The notes below the pieces were generated by a model. The model was not told the DNA's origin. It worked only from the letters and a program-made list of their open reading frames with translations, and made no database searches. Made by a program: the position numbers and the translations under genes. Positions 17,786-27,564 of a stretch of DNA of 64,000 bases are shown one piece after another (position 1 is the first letter of the stretch; the number at the start of each line of letters is the position of its first letter). Origin of the DNA: Mycolicibacterium litorale (GTDB lineage Bacteria > Actinomycetota > Actinomycetes > Mycobacteriales > Mycobacteriaceae); the NCBI RefSeq assembly GCF_014218295.1, contig NZ_AP023287.1, positions 4,464,001-4,528,000 of the forward strand, written 5' to 3'.

Positions 17786-18439
17786 GTGAGCGCTGCTGAC
17801 TCGACTGGCCACCCAGACGATCCGGCCCCTCAGGACGAACCCAAGACGAGCATCATCCGCCGGCACCCCAGCGGCGCGTTTCCCGTGCCACCACCGGCTC
17901 CCAGCGAGTCCCAGACCGGCATCATTCGCCGGCACCCGACCGGCGGGCTGCCCACCGTCGTCCCAGAACCGCAGACGACCTACATCGAACCGCCCGCCGT
18001 CGAGGACGGCACCCAGACGTCCTACATCCCGCGTCCGCGTCCGGTGGAGATCCCTCCCACGGCGCTGACCGCGCACCCGCGCACCGCCGTCGCGGCCGCG
18101 GTGTTCGCGATCCTGTCCGGGTGGGCCACCGCCGTCATCGCCACCGACCTGATCGCCGGGTGGTGGCAGACCGACCGGTTGTTCTGTGTGGCCGTCGGAT
18201 TCCTCACCACGATCTCCGCGGCCGCGTCCATCGGCGGGCTCGTCATGCTGCTGCTGCGCCGGCGGATGAGCCGGCTGCTGATCGTCGTCGGCTGTGTCAT
18301 CGGCCTGCTGATCTTCGGCAGCCTGTTCGTCGCCGGCGCGAAGTTCCCGTGGATCGTCTACGCGATCCCGGTGCTGCCGCTGGCCGCGATCGTGCTGACG
18401 CTGCTGCCCAGCACCGGCCGATGGGCGCAGTCGGGTTAG
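17786..18439 (+). CDS. Membrane protein with repeated IIRRHP motifs
   Basis: A 217-residue protein not recognised by function. The Pro-rich N-terminal half carries two 'T-x-IIRRHP-S/T-G' repeats (about 21-33 and 44-56) and two 'T-x-YI-x-P/R-P' repeats. Four TM helices follow (about 99-122, 132-155, 160-182 and 187-208). The GTG start touches the stop of the M23 gene, so they are co-translated. The stop overlaps the convergent uvrD1 stop by four bases. The repeats look like short docking motifs for a cytoplasmic partner (inference). Confidence 0.8.
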   Translation: MSAADSTGHPDDPAPQDEPKTSIIRRHPSGAFPVPPPAPSESQTGIIRRHPTGGLPTVVPEPQTTYIEPPAVEDGTQTSYIPRPRPVEIPPTALTAHPRTAVAAAVFAILSGWATAVIATDLIAGWWQTDRLFCVAVGFLTTISAAASIGGLVMLLLRRRMSRLLIVVGCVIGLLIFGSLFVAGAKFPWIVYAIPVLPLAAIVLTLLPSTGRWAQSG

Positions 18440-20793
18440 AGCTTGGTCACCGGCGCGTGGTTGTGCATGAGTTTGACCCGGCCCGCGCTGCCGAAGTCGA
18501 TCAGCGACATGGCGGACTCACCGACGCCGGAGACCTCCTCGACGCGGCCGAGGCCGTACTTGTCGTGGGTGATGCGATCGCCCGGCTCGAGCACGATGAG
18601 GGCCTTCTTACCGCCACCCGAGCGCATCGGCGAGGGCCGCGGCGGGCCGAACCCCGAGCCGCCGCCCGTCGACGGCATGCGGCCGGGTGCGCTCAACGAG
18701 GACGGGGCCGGATCGGTGCGGCGCCACTCGATGAGTTCCTGCGGGATCTCGCGCAGGAAACGGGACTCCGGGTTGAGCATCGGCTGCCCCCACGACGAGC
18801 GCACCTTCGCGCGGCTGAGGTAGAGCCGTTGGCGTGCCCGGGTGATGCCGACGTAGGCCAGCCGGCGTTCCTCGGACAGCTCGGTGGGATCGCCGAGGGC
18901 CCGCATGTGCGGGAACATGCCGTCCTCCCAGCCGGTGACGAACACGACCGGGAACTCGAGACCCTTGGCGGTGTGCAGGGTCATCATGGTCACGACCCCG
19001 GTGCCGTGTTCGGGGATGTCGTCGGCGTCGGCCACCAGCGAGACCCGCTCCAGGAACTGCGCCAGCACCCCGGTGTCGGGGACGTCCTCGTCGACCGGTT
19101 CGTCGAGGTCCTCGGCCAGTGCGGCGGCGTTGGCCCGGTCGATGCTGAATTCGTGTGCGACGCTGACCAACTCGTTGAGGTTGTCGAGCCGGGCCAGGTC
19201 CTGCGGATCGTTGGACGCCTCCAGCTCGGCGCGGTAGCCGGTGCGGTCGAGCACCGCTTCGACCAGTTCACCGAGTTCGTCGCCGAGGCGGCCGCGCAGT
19301 TCGTCGAGCATCTCGACGAAGCTCTTGATGCACTTCTCCGACCGGGTGTTGAGCATCGGCACCTTGCCCTCGGCGGCGGCCTGCAGGGCGTCGTTGAAGC
19401 TGGCACCGGTGTTCTCGGCGTACACCGCCACGCACGCCTCGGCGCGGTCGCCGATCCCGCGGCGCGGGGTGTTGAGGATGCGGCGCATGCTCACCGAATC
19501 GCCGGGGTTGTCGAGCACCCGCAGGTAGGCGACGATGTCGCGGATCTCGCGGCGCTCGTAGAACCGGACGCCGCCGACCACCTTGTAGGGGATGCCGGCG
19601 CGGATGAACACCTCTTCGAGCGCGCGGGAGTTGTTGTTGGTGCGGTAGAACACCGCGAAGTCGTTGTAGCTGTAGCCACCCTGGTCGGCGAGCGCGTCGA
19701 TCTCGCTGGCGACGAAGCGGGCCTCGTCGTGTTCGTTGTCGGCGACGTAGCCGACGATCAGCTCGCCCTCACCGGAGTCGGTCCACAGCCGCTTCTCGCG
19801 CCGGCCCGTGTTGCGGGCGATCACCGCGTTGGCGGCGTTGAGGATGGTCTGGGTGGAGCGGTAGTTCTGCTCGAGCAGGATCGTGGTGGCGTTCGGGTAG
19901 TCGCGCTCGAAGTCCTCGATGTTGCGGATCGTCGCGCCGCGGAACGCGTAGATCGACTGGTCGGCGTCGCCGACCACGCACAGCTCGGCGGGCGGAACCC
20001 CATCGCTCGTGTCGTGGGCCCCATTTCCTACCAGCTCGCGCACCAGGACGTACTGGGCGTGGTTGGTGTCCTGGTACTCGTCGACCAGGATGTGGCGGAA
20101 CCGGCGGCGGTAGTACTGCGCGATCTGCGGGAACCGTTGCAGCACAGCCACCGTCTCGCCGATCAGGTCGTCGAAGTCGAGCGCGTTGGCCGCGCGCAGC
20201 CGGCGCTGGTACTCGGCGTAGACGTCGGCGATGATGCGGGCCAGGTCGTCGGCGGCCTCCGACGCCTCGGCCGCGGCCTGCTCGGGCCCGATCAGCTCGT
20301 TCTTCAGATTCGAGATCCCGTTGGCCAACAGGCGGGGCGAGTACTTCTTGGTGTCGAGCCCCATGTCCTTGCCGATCATCATCAGCAGCCGGCGGGAGTC
20401 GTCGGAGTCGTAGATCGAGAAGTTGGAGTTCAGGCCTGGCAGCAGCGAGGCCTGGTTGCGCAGGATCCGCACGCACGTCGAGTGGAACGTCGCCACCCAC
20501 ATCGACCGGGCGCGCGGCCCGATCAGCCCGACGACGCGTTCGCGCATCTCCGCGGCGGCCTTGTTGGTGAAGGTGATGGCCAGCACCTGGCCGACGCCGA
20601 CGTCGCGGGCGGCGAGCAGGTAGGCGATGCGGCGGGTCAGCACCGCGGTCTTACCCGACCCGGCACCGGCCACGATCAGCAGCGGCGAGCCCTCGTGCAG
20701 AACCGCCTGGCGCTGCTGGGGGTTGAGGCCGTCGAGCAGCTCCTCGGGCCCGCTGTCGGGCCTGGATCTCGGTTCAGTCACGTTCACACTCAT
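18436..20793 (-). CDS. uvrD1: SF1A DNA helicase UvrD1/PcrA
   Basis: A 785-residue UvrD/PcrA helicase. Q motif 'LNPQQRQAV', Walker A GAGSGKT (43-49), motif II 'DEYQDTN', motif III 'GDADQSIYAFRGA' and motif VI 'YVGITRARQRL' are all present. The C-terminal Tudor-like patch ends in 'HNHAPVTKL'. In mycobacteria UvrD1 works in nucleotide excision repair and is stimulated by Ku; ku and ligD are also in this window. The start ATG 20793 is divergent from the chorismate mutase leader by 72 bases. Confidence 0.97.
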   Translation of the reverse strand: MSVNVTEPRSRPDSGPEELLDGLNPQQRQAVLHEGSPLLIVAGAGSGKTAVLTRRIAYLLAARDVGVGQVLAITFTNKAAAEMRERVVGLIGPRARSMWVATFHSTCVRILRNQASLLPGLNSNFSIYDSDDSRRLLMMIGKDMGLDTKKYSPRLLANGISNLKNELIGPEQAAAEASEAADDLARIIADVYAEYQRRLRAANALDFDDLIGETVAVLQRFPQIAQYYRRRFRHILVDEYQDTNHAQYVLVRELVGNGAHDTSDGVPPAELCVVGDADQSIYAFRGATIRNIEDFERDYPNATTILLEQNYRSTQTILNAANAVIARNTGRREKRLWTDSGEGELIVGYVADNEHDEARFVASEIDALADQGGYSYNDFAVFYRTNNNSRALEEVFIRAGIPYKVVGGVRFYERREIRDIVAYLRVLDNPGDSVSMRRILNTPRRGIGDRAEACVAVYAENTGASFNDALQAAAEGKVPMLNTRSEKCIKSFVEMLDELRGRLGDELGELVEAVLDRTGYRAELEASNDPQDLARLDNLNELVSVAHEFSIDRANAAALAEDLDEPVDEDVPDTGVLAQFLERVSLVADADDIPEHGTGVVTMMTLHTAKGLEFPVVFVTGWEDGMFPHMRALGDPTELSEERRLAYVGITRARQRLYLSRAKVRSSWGQPMLNPESRFLREIPQELIEWRRTDPAPSSLSAPGRMPSTGGGSGFGPPRPSPMRSGGGKKALIVLEPGDRITHDKYGLGRVEEVSGVGESAMSLIDFGSAGRVKLMHNHAPVTKL

Positions 20794-20865
20794 GTCTGTC
20801 CCAACTTACCGCCGCGCGGTGACACTCTTTGCGCTGGCACGGCCGCGAGTGGCACACTGGCAACC

Positions 20866-20922
20866 GTGCTCGACACGCGGCGATTTTTCTACGGGTACCG
20901 GCCCGCGGTGCCCGTGGTCTAG
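20866..20922 (+). CDS. Phe/Tyr-rich leader peptide of chorismate mutase
   Basis: A small frame from GTG 20866 to TAG 20920-20922 encodes MLDTRRFFYGYRPAVPVV. Four of five consecutive residues (7-11) are Phe or Tyr, the end products made from prephenate. A possible promoter (TTGCGC at 20829-20834, 18-base gap, CACACT at 20853-20858) would put the transcript start at or next to the GTG, so the leader is probably leaderless. It is followed by a terminator-like hairpin and then the chorismate mutase gene. This is the layout of ribosome-mediated attenuation. Confidence 0.72.
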   Translation: MLDTRRFFYGYRPAVPVV

Positions 20923-20964
20923 CTGCTTCCCTCAGCCCCGCGGTCCGCGTCCGGATCCGGGGCT
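20903..20964 (+). promoter_or_regulatory. Attenuator: terminator hairpin and alternative pairing
   Basis: AGCCCCG (20934-20940) pairs with CGGGGCT (20958-20964). An inner TCCG/CGGA stem (20944-20947 / 20952-20955) lies inside, and the pyrimidine-rich tail CTTCTCTT follows. CCGCGG in the last leader codons (20903-20908) can instead pair with CCGCGG at 20938-20943, which would break the terminator's 5' arm. A ribosome stalled on the Phe/Tyr codons (20884-20898) would leave that upstream segment free to pair. Confidence 0.65.
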
Positions 20965-21027
20965 CTTCTCTTGTGTGAGGCCCGAAACCGGATGACACCA
21001 CAACCCCCACACAACGAGGAGTCACAG

Positions 21028-21291
21028 ATGAGCATCGAAAGCGATCAGTCGCTCGACATCGACGCCCTGCGGCGCGAGATCGACGAGCTCGACGCCGCGA
21101 TCCTCGCCGCCGTGCAGCGGCGCACCGAGGTCTCCAAGATCATCGGCAAGGTGCGGATGGCCTCCGGCGGCACCCGCCTGGTGCACAACCGCGAGATGAA
21201 GGTCATCGAGCGCTACAGCGTGCTGGGCCCGGAGGGCAAGGACCTGGCGATGCTGCTGCTGCGGCTGGGCCGCGGCCGCCTCGGCCACTGA
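21028..21291 (+). CDS. Intracellular chorismate mutase (AroQ class, Rv0948c-type)
   Basis: An 87-residue all-helical chorismate mutase making prephenate for Phe and Tyr. The core 'LRREIDELDAAILAAVQRR', 'VGKVRMASGG'-like segment (here IIGKVRMASGGTRLVH) and the invariant C-terminus 'LLRLGRGRLGH' match Rv0948c. The latter is active only after binding the DAHP synthase AroG. That binding uses the C-terminal RLGH end, which is intact. The ATG at 21028 follows ACGAGGAG. A 160-base leader with a Phe/Tyr peptide and terminator hairpin precedes it. Confidence 0.95.
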   Translation: MSIESDQSLDIDALRREIDELDAAILAAVQRRTEVSKIIGKVRMASGGTRLVHNREMKVIERYSVLGPEGKDLAMLLLRLGRGRLGH

Positions 21292-21321
21292 TCCTCGCTT
21301 GCCGCAGCGCCCACTCCCGCT

Positions 21322-21391
21322 CGCCGAGATCGACGTTTCGCCGAAATCCTCTCGCACTTTCGCGCCCGTTTGTTCGTTTGGGCGCCACGGC
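21322..21391. repeat. 70-bp dispersed repeat, copy 2
   Basis: Matches 9976-10045 over its full length with about 12 differences. The hairpin GCGCCC...GGGCGC is kept while its loop varies. It sits between the convergent chorismate mutase and acyltransferase genes. Confidence 0.75.
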
Positions 21392-21393
21392 GA

Positions 21394-23439
21394 TCACTTC
21401 GAGAGCGCCTCGGTGAGCCACGGCGCCAACCACTCGACGGCCTCCCGCGTGGGATGCACCCCGTCGTCGCGCATCTGGATGCCGTCGACCCGGTTGGTGT
21501 AGTAGCCGCGCGGCGACAGCTTCTTGTTGAAGTCGAGCACCGTGACGTTTGGCCGCTTCGCCGCGGCCCCGCGCAGCAGGTCGTTCCACGCGTCGGCGCG
21601 GTCGGGATCGTCCTCCGGATACAGGCTGCCGTCGGCCTGCTCGGCACGCCGGTTGTACGGCGCGGTGGTGACGACGACCCGCGCTCCCGTCGACCCCAGG
21701 ATGTCGAGCGCCCGGTCCAGCTCACCCCGCAGGTAGGCGTCGTAGGCCGGATCGCCGACGTGCGTCCACTCCCCCTCGTTGACCCGGTCGACGAGTTCCC
21801 AGCGGCCGATCATCAGCAGCACGATGTCGGGCCGGTCGTGGTCGATGCGCTGCGCCCAGCGACTCGGCCACGTCTCGCACTCCGGCTTCTGCGTCAGCGT
21901 CTGCCCCGTCGTCTTGTACGGCCCGCCGCGGGCGATCCCGCAGCCGATCGTCGTGTAGTTCGAGAAGTGCAGGCCCGGCGTCTCCGGCAGGTAGCGCATC
22001 AGCGTCCACGCCACCGAATCCCCGAACACCGCGACGCTGCGGGTGCCGGGTGGCCGCTGCACGCCCGCGGCCCCGACGGCGACCGGCCGCTCCGGCAGCA
22101 CCGCGGCGGCCGAGGCGATGTCGAGCAGGTCGGGCGTGGCGTCGTCGGCGGGATGCACGCCGACGGGCACCACCGAGATGGTCACGACGGCCGCGGTCGC
22201 GGCGGTGGCCAGGGCGAGCGGCAGCTGAGGGACAGTGACCGGCCGCCACTGCCGGATCGGGCGCTCCACCAGCCAGTAGCTCAGCACCGCCACGGCCAGC
22301 GTCGCCGCGCAGCGGGCGGCGAACAGCGGCCAGCCGGTCCAGCCGGTGCGCTCGCCGTTGAGGATCAGGAACACCGGCCAGTGCCACAGGTACACGCCGT
22401 AGGAGATCGTCCCCAGCCACACCAGCGGCGGGCAGGCCAGCAGCCGCGCCACCGGACCGCGCTGGTCGAGCGCCACCGTCGCGACGACGAGCACCGCCGC
22501 CGTCGCGGTCACCGTGAACAACCCCATCCGGTACTCGGCCGGCGCCCCGGTCGCGTAATGGGCCAGCGCCGCCAGCCCGGCCAGCCCCAGCACCGACAGC
22601 AGCCGCGTCGACCAGCGGACCCAGCGGGCGCAGATTGGCGAGCCCATCGTGACCGTCGACCAGTCGCGGACCAGCAGCGCCGCCGCGGCCGCGCCGATCA
22701 GCAGCGCCTGCACCCGGGTGTCGGTGCCGAAGTACACCCGGTTGGCCGTCACGTCGGAGGTCAGCAGGACCGCGGCCGTGGCCGACGCCCCGGCACCGGC
22801 CACGGCCAGCACGAGCACACCCCAGCGCACCGCCCGTAGCGTCGGCGCGGCGCGCCGGAACGCCAGCAGCCCGACGACCGCCACCAGCAGCAGCGGCCAC
22901 ACCAGGTAGAACTGCTCCTCCACGCCGAGTGACCAGGTGTGCTGCAGCGGCGAGGGCGGGCTGCCCTGCGAGAAGTAGTCGGTCTGCTGGGCGACGAACG
23001 CCCAGTTGGCGGCCCAGAAGAACGCGGCGACGGCGTCGTCGCGCAGGGAGGTGACGGCGTCGGGCGGGAAGAACATCCGCGCCGCGACGACCGCCAGCAC
23101 CATCGCCAGCAGTGCGGGCAGCAGACGGCGGGCCCGCCGGATCCAGAACCCGCGCAGGTCGATCCGTCCGGTGCGGCCGAGTTCGTCGAGCAGCAGTGAG
23201 GTGATCAGGAAGCCGCTGAGGACGAAGAACACGTCGACGCCGAGGAAACCGCCCGCGACGCCGGGCAGCCCGCCGTGGTCGGCGAGCACCAGCGCGACGG
23301 CGACGGCGCGGACACCGTCGAGCGCGCGGATCTCCCGGCGGCCGGCGGTGCCGCGGCGGGCGCGGGCCGGAACGGGCGCCACCCAGCGCCGGCGGGCAGC
23401 AACGCGGACCGGCGCCGCAGTCACGTTCATGGCCTCCAA
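21394..23439 (-). CDS. Acyltransferase-3 / SGNH membrane O-acyltransferase
   Basis: 681 residues. The N-terminal acyltransferase-3 domain has about ten TM helices (40-400), 'IRALDGVRAVAV' and the 'FFVLSGFLITSLLL' helix. A periplasmic SGNH domain (about 450-681) follows, with the block I Ser in 'VFGDSVAW' and the Asp/His pair in 'DDGVHPT'. OafA-like proteins of this kind move acetyl or succinyl groups onto cell-envelope sugars. In mycobacteria they modify glycans such as arabinogalactan or glycolipids. The substrate here is unknown. The start is ATG 23439, or ATG 23430 three codons on. Confidence 0.92.
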   Translation of the reverse strand: MEAMNVTAAPVRVAARRRWVAPVPARARRGTAGRREIRALDGVRAVAVALVLADHGGLPGVAGGFLGVDVFFVLSGFLITSLLLDELGRTGRIDLRGFWIRRARRLLPALLAMVLAVVAARMFFPPDAVTSLRDDAVAAFFWAANWAFVAQQTDYFSQGSPPSPLQHTWSLGVEEQFYLVWPLLLVAVVGLLAFRRAAPTLRAVRWGVLVLAVAGAGASATAAVLLTSDVTANRVYFGTDTRVQALLIGAAAAALLVRDWSTVTMGSPICARWVRWSTRLLSVLGLAGLAALAHYATGAPAEYRMGLFTVTATAAVLVVATVALDQRGPVARLLACPPLVWLGTISYGVYLWHWPVFLILNGERTGWTGWPLFAARCAATLAVAVLSYWLVERPIRQWRPVTVPQLPLALATAATAAVVTISVVPVGVHPADDATPDLLDIASAAAVLPERPVAVGAAGVQRPPGTRSVAVFGDSVAWTLMRYLPETPGLHFSNYTTIGCGIARGGPYKTTGQTLTQKPECETWPSRWAQRIDHDRPDIVLLMIGRWELVDRVNEGEWTHVGDPAYDAYLRGELDRALDILGSTGARVVVTTAPYNRRAEQADGSLYPEDDPDRADAWNDLLRGAAAKRPNVTVLDFNKKLSPRGYYTNRVDGIQMRDDGVHPTREAVEWLAPWLTEALSK

Positions 23440-23506
23440 GATCGGGATCCGAGCAAGGAAGTCTATGGCGGCTGCGGCGCCGATTCCGGAAGGCGCGCCT
23501 GGGTGA

Positions 23507-24955
23507 CTACTTCGTCAGCGCAATGTATTTCGTGTCGAGGTACTCCTCGATTCCCTCGGTGCCACCTTCGCGCCCGAAGCCGGACTCCTTGATCCCGCCG
23601 AACGGGGCGGCGGCGTCGCTGATCACGCCACGGTTGACGCCGACCATGCCGGACTCGATCGCCTCGGCGACGCGCAGCGCACGGTCCAGCGACTGGGTGT
23701 AGACGTAGGCTGCCAGGCCGTATTCGGTGTCGTTGGCGGCGGCCACACCCTCGTCCTCGGTGTCGAAGCCGGTGATCGGGGCGACGGGCCCGAACACCTC
23801 TTCTTTGAGGATGCGGGCGTCGGCGGGCACGTCGGCCAGCACGGTGGCGGGGTAGAAATTGCCCGGGCCGCCGGGGGCGACGCCGCCGACGGCGACGGTC
23901 GCACCGCGCGAGACGGCGTCGGAGACCAGCTCGGTGACCTTCTGCAGCTGCTTGGAGTTGATCAGCGGGCCCAGCTTCGAGGATTCGTCGAGGCCCTTGC
24001 CGAGGGTGTACTCGCTCATCCGCTTCACCAGCTTCTCGGTGAACTCCTCGCGGACGGCGTTGGCAACGTGGAAGCGGTTGGCGGCGGTGCAGGCCTCGCC
24101 CCCGTTGCGCATCTTGGCCAGCAGCGCACCCTCGACGGCGGCGTCGACGTCCGCGTCGTCGAACACGATGAACGGCGCGTTGCCGCCCAGCTCCATCGAC
24201 GTGCGCAGCAGCTTGTCGGCGGACTGCTTGACCAGCGCCTTACCCACACCGGTCGATCCGGTGAAGGTGAGCTTGCGCAGCCGGCCGTCGTCGATCAGCG
24301 CGCCGGTGACCCCGCCCGGATCGCTGGTCGGCAGCACCGACAGCACGCCCTTGGGCAGCCCGGCCTCGTCGCACAGCTTGGCCAGGTACAGCATGGTCAG
24401 CGGGGTTTCCTGGGCCGGTTTGACGATCATCGTGCAGCCCGCGGCGAATGCGGGACCCATCTTGCGGGTGCCCATCGCCAGCGGGAAGTTCCACGGGGTG
24501 ATCGCGTAGCAGGGACCGACGGCCTGCTTGGTGACGATGATGCGGCCGGTGCCGGCCGGGCTCGGCGTGTAGCGGCCGCCGATGCGGACCGCCTCCTCGG
24601 CGAACCAGCGGAAGAACTCGGCGCCGTAGGTGACCTCACCCTTGCTCTCGGCGAACACCTTGCCCATCTCGAGGGTCATCAGCGCGGCGATGTCGTCGGC
24701 GCGGGCGGTCAGCGTCTCGAAGACCGACCGCAGGATCTCACCGCGTTTGCGCGCCGGGGTGGCGGCCCATTCGGCCTGGACCGCGCATGCGGCGTCGAGC
24801 GCGGCGACGGCGTCCTCGGGCGTCGCGTCGCCGACGGTCGCGATGACCTGGTCGTCGCTGGGGTCCAACACGTTGAACGTCGATTTCGCCTGCCGTTCTT
24901 CACCGCCGATCCACAGACCGGTGGGAACAGACTTCAGCAGTGCGGTGGTGTCCAT
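23507..24955 (-). CDS. gabD: NAD(P)-dependent succinate-semialdehyde dehydrogenase (GabD-type)
   Basis: A 482-residue aldehyde dehydrogenase. The catalytic Cys is in '[12 protein letters not shown]' and the general-base Glu in '[11 protein letters not shown]'; 'TPWNFPLAM' and '[11 protein letters not shown]' build the cofactor pocket. The 'ACTAANRF' context is typical of succinate-semialdehyde dehydrogenases, which feed GABA or ketoglutarate-derived semialdehyde into succinate. sucCD lies 7 kb away but is not linked by operon. It is divergent from pgi with 50 bases between. Confidence 0.88.
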   Translation of the reverse strand: MDTTALLKSVPTGLWIGGEERQAKSTFNVLDPSDDQVIATVGDATPEDAVAALDAACAVQAEWAATPARKRGEILRSVFETLTARADDIAALMTLEMGKVFAESKGEVTYGAEFFRWFAEEAVRIGGRYTPSPAGTGRIIVTKQAVGPCYAITPWNFPLAMGTRKMGPAFAAGCTMIVKPAQETPLTMLYLAKLCDEAGLPKGVLSVLPTSDPGGVTGALIDDGRLRKLTFTGSTGVGKALVKQSADKLLRTSMELGGNAPFIVFDDADVDAAVEGALLAKMRNGGEACTAANRFHVANAVREEFTEKLVKRMSEYTLGKGLDESSKLGPLINSKQLQKVTELVSDAVSRGATVAVGGVAPGGPGNFYPATVLADVPADARILKEEVFGPVAPITGFDTEDEGVAAANDTEYGLAAYVYTQSLDRALRVAEAIESGMVGVNRGVISDAAAPFGGIKESGFGREGGTEGIEEYLDTKYIALTK

Positions 24956-25005
24956 ACCTCAATTCTCTACGCCTACTTTTCCGTCGCCGCACTAGGGTCT
25001 GGGGC

Positions 25006-26673
25006 ATGGACTCCGACGAACAGCAGATTCCCGACATCGCGTCCACCCCGGCGTGGCAGGCGCTGCAGCGCCACCACGATCAGATCGCCGGGACACACCT
25101 GCGGGAGCTGTTCGCCGAGGATCCGGCGCGCGGCACCGAGCTCGCCGTGTCGGTCGGTGACCTCTACATCGACTACAGCAAGCACCGCGTCACCCGCGAG
25201 ACCCTGGGCTTGCTGGTCGACCTGGCCCGCGACGCGGGCCTGGAGGCCAAACGCGACGCGATGTTCGCCGGCGCGCACATCAACACCTCCGAGGATCGCG
25301 CGGTGCTGCACACGGCGCTACGCCTGCCCCGCGAGGCGCGCCTGGAGGTCGACGGTCAGGACGTGGTCGCCGACGTGCACGAGGTCCTCGACCGGATGGG
25401 CGATTTCACCGACCGGCTCCGCAGCGGCGAGTGGACAGGCGCGACCGGACAGCGCATCGAGACCGTGGTCAACATCGGTATCGGCGGATCGGATCTCGGG
25501 CCGGTGATGGTGTACGACGCGCTGCGCCACTACGCCGATGCGGGGATCTCGGCGCGGTTCGTGTCGAACGTCGACCCGGCGGATCTGGTCGCCAAGCTCG
25601 ACGGGCTGGACCCGGCGACCACGCTGTTCATCGTCGCCTCGAAGACGTTCTCCACGCTGGAGACGCTGACCAACGCGACGGCCGCCCGGCGCTGGCTGAC
25701 CGGCGCGTTGGGCGACGCGGCGGTCAGCAGGCATTTCGTCGCGGTGTCGACGAACAAGCGGCTGGTCGACGAGTTCGGGATCAACACCGACAACATGTTC
25801 GGGTTCTGGGACTGGGTGGGCGGGCGCTACTCGGTCGACAGTGCGATCGGGCTCAGCGTGATGGCGGTGATCGGCAGGGAGCGGTTCGCGGAGTTCCTGT
25901 CCGGCTTCCATCTGGTCGACGAGCACTTCCGCACCGCACCGCTGGACGCCAACGCGCCTGCGCTGCTCGGGCTGATCGGGCTGTGGTACTCGAACTTCTT
26001 CGGTGCACAGTCGCGGGCGGTGCTGCCGTACTCGAACGACCTGTCGCGGTTCGCGGCGTATCTGCAGCAGTTGACGATGGAGTCCAACGGCAAGTCGGTG
26101 CGCGCCGACGGCTCACCCGTCGTGACCGACACCGGCGAGATCTTCTGGGGGGAGCCGGGCACCAACGGCCAGCACGCGTTCTACCAGTTGCTGCACCAGG
26201 GCACCCGGTTGGTGCCCGCCGATTTCATCGGGTTCAGCCGGCCCACCGACGATCTTCCCACCGCCGACGGCACCGGCAGCATGCACGACCTGCTGATGAG
26301 CAACTTCTTCGCGCAGACCCAGGTGCTGGCGTTCGGCAAGACCGCCGAGGAGATCGCCGCCGAGGGCACGCCCTCCGACGTCGTCCCGCACAAGGTGATG
26401 CCCGGAAACCGGCCCACCACAAGCATTCTCGCGGCCAAGCTGACGCCGTCGGTGGTCGGCCAGCTCATCGCGCTCTACGAGCACCAGGTGTTCACCGAGG
26501 GCGTCGTCTGGGGCATCGACTCGTTCGACCAGTGGGGTGTGGAGCTGGGCAAGACGCAGGCCAAGGCGCTGCTGCCGGTGATCACCGGCGAGGATCCGCC
26601 TGCAGCGCAGTCGGATACGTCCACCGATGCGCTGGTGCGTCGCTACCGTACGGAGCGCGGCCGGTCGGCCTAG
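25006..26673 (+). CDS. pgi: Glucose-6-phosphate isomerase
   Basis: 555 residues, close to the 553 recalled for M. tuberculosis. Both PGI signatures are present ('[19 protein letters not shown]' region and '[17 protein letters not shown]'), along with the '[11 protein letters not shown]' loop and the active-site Glu in 'GEPGTNGQH'. It interconverts glucose-6-P and fructose-6-P. ATG 25006 is chosen over the upstream open frame because homology begins there. The stop overlaps the convergent membrane protein stop by 4 bases. Confidence 0.98.
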   Translation: MDSDEQQIPDIASTPAWQALQRHHDQIAGTHLRELFAEDPARGTELAVSVGDLYIDYSKHRVTRETLGLLVDLARDAGLEAKRDAMFAGAHINTSEDRAVLHTALRLPREARLEVDGQDVVADVHEVLDRMGDFTDRLRSGEWTGATGQRIETVVNIGIGGSDLGPVMVYDALRHYADAGISARFVSNVDPADLVAKLDGLDPATTLFIVASKTFSTLETLTNATAARRWLTGALGDAAVSRHFVAVSTNKRLVDEFGINTDNMFGFWDWVGGRYSVDSAIGLSVMAVIGRERFAEFLSGFHLVDEHFRTAPLDANAPALLGLIGLWYSNFFGAQSRAVLPYSNDLSRFAAYLQQLTMESNGKSVRADGSPVVTDTGEIFWGEPGTNGQHAFYQLLHQGTRLVPADFIGFSRPTDDLPTADGTGSMHDLLMSNFFAQTQVLAFGKTAEEIAAEGTPSDVVPHKVMPGNRPTTSILAAKLTPSVVGQLIALYEHQVFTEGVVWGIDSFDQWGVELGKTQAKALLPVITGEDPPAAQSDTSTDALVRRYRTERGRSA

Positions 26674-27221
26674 GCCTCGGGGTCGGGCCGGATCCAGCCG
26701 AGGATCATCGCGGGCAGGCACCCGCCGACCAGCAGTACGGTCAGCGCCATCGACCCGCCGGCGTAGGCCATGTCGGTATCGGTGCCGTCGGTCAGGGTCG
26801 CGCCGAAGATCAGGTAGAAGATCGGGACGAGCATCAGGTACTGGGTCACGGTCAGACCGATCGAGCGGGCGCTGTTGCGTTGCTGCACTTCGTATTCGTC
26901 GAGCGCGGCCTGCGGCGCATCGCCCTGCCGGCCGGACACGATCTGCAGCACGCTCCAGGCCGGGAAGAAGACCAGACACGCAGGCAGCCACAGCAGCGGC
27001 GCCCAGTCCACCCCGAACGCGCACATCACACTCACCGCGAACATGAACGCGAACGTCGCGGCGAGCACGATGACCAGTGCGCGGCGGCGCCGTCGGGTAC
27101 GCCACCCGGGCAGCAGGTCGGCGTAGGCGCGCTCGGTCTTGAGGAACCGGCGGGTGCGGTAGGCCTGATAGCGGTCGATCAACGTCGGCTCGGCGCGCAG
27201 CGCGGATCGTGGCTCAGACAT
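26670..27221 (-). CDS. Four-TM protein paired with an XRE regulator
   Basis: 183 residues. A basic N-terminal cytoplasmic segment of about 47 residues is followed by TM helices at about 48-68, 75-95, 125-143 and 153-175. No enzymatic motif is seen. Its ATG at 27221 lies 8 bases inside the end of the XRE gene, so it is translationally coupled to it. Small XRE-regulator/membrane-protein couples are common in Gram-positive genomes, where the regulator controls its own operon. The function is unknown. Confidence 0.8.
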   Translation of the reverse strand: MSEPRSALRAEPTLIDRYQAYRTRRFLKTERAYADLLPGWRTRRRRRALVIVLAATFAFMFAVSVMCAFGVDWAPLLWLPACLVFFPAWSVLQIVSGRQGDAPQAALDEYEVQQRNSARSIGLTVTQYLMLVPIFYLIFGATLTDGTDTDMAYAGGSMALTVLLVGGCLPAMILGWIRPDPEA

Positions 27222-27507
27222 CGGGGTCGCCTCCTTGTGCTCGGGTGGTTCCGCGGTAGAACTCGGCGGACAGCGGGACGAATTCGGTGCGGGAGAACAC
27301 GGCTTCGACCGGCAGGTCGAAGACGTCGCAGATCCGGAATGCCAGATCGAGGCTCGGATAGTGGTCGCCGCGCTCCAGCGCGCCGACGGTCTGCGGGTTG
27401 ACGTCGATCAGTTCCGCCAGCTCGGCCCGCGACATGCGGCGCTCGGCGCGGAGCACGGCGATGCGGTTGTGGATGGGAAGCGCTTTGCCCCGCCTGACCG
27501 GACTCAT
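27214..27507 (-). CDS. XRE-family HTH regulator
   Basis: 97 residues. The HTH is clear: 'RIAVLRAERRMSRAELAE' then 'NPQTVGALERGDHYPS' and 'AFRICDVFDLPVEAVF'. This is the YozG-like short XRE class (IRxLRxxRxxSQxELAexlgVs). ATG 27507 gives the family N-terminus; the open frame runs further upstream without homology. It overlaps the membrane protein gene by 8 bases. Confidence 0.9.
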   Translation of the reverse strand: MSPVRRGKALPIHNRIAVLRAERRMSRAELAELIDVNPQTVGALERGDHYPSLDLAFRICDVFDLPVEAVFSRTEFVPLSAEFYRGTTRAQGGDPDV

Positions 27508-27564
27508 ACAACGAAGTATTGGGAAAACCCAACGGACTGTCAAGGCGGCACAACAAACACGAAA

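Noticed and set aside
18121..20922. A very long open frame on the strand opposite uvrD1
   Set aside because: Composition follows the uvrD1 codon pattern in a shadow frame, the product is Arg/Gly/Asp-rich without any domain, and uvrD1 is certain. Only its last 18 codons, the Phe/Tyr leader, are taken as real.
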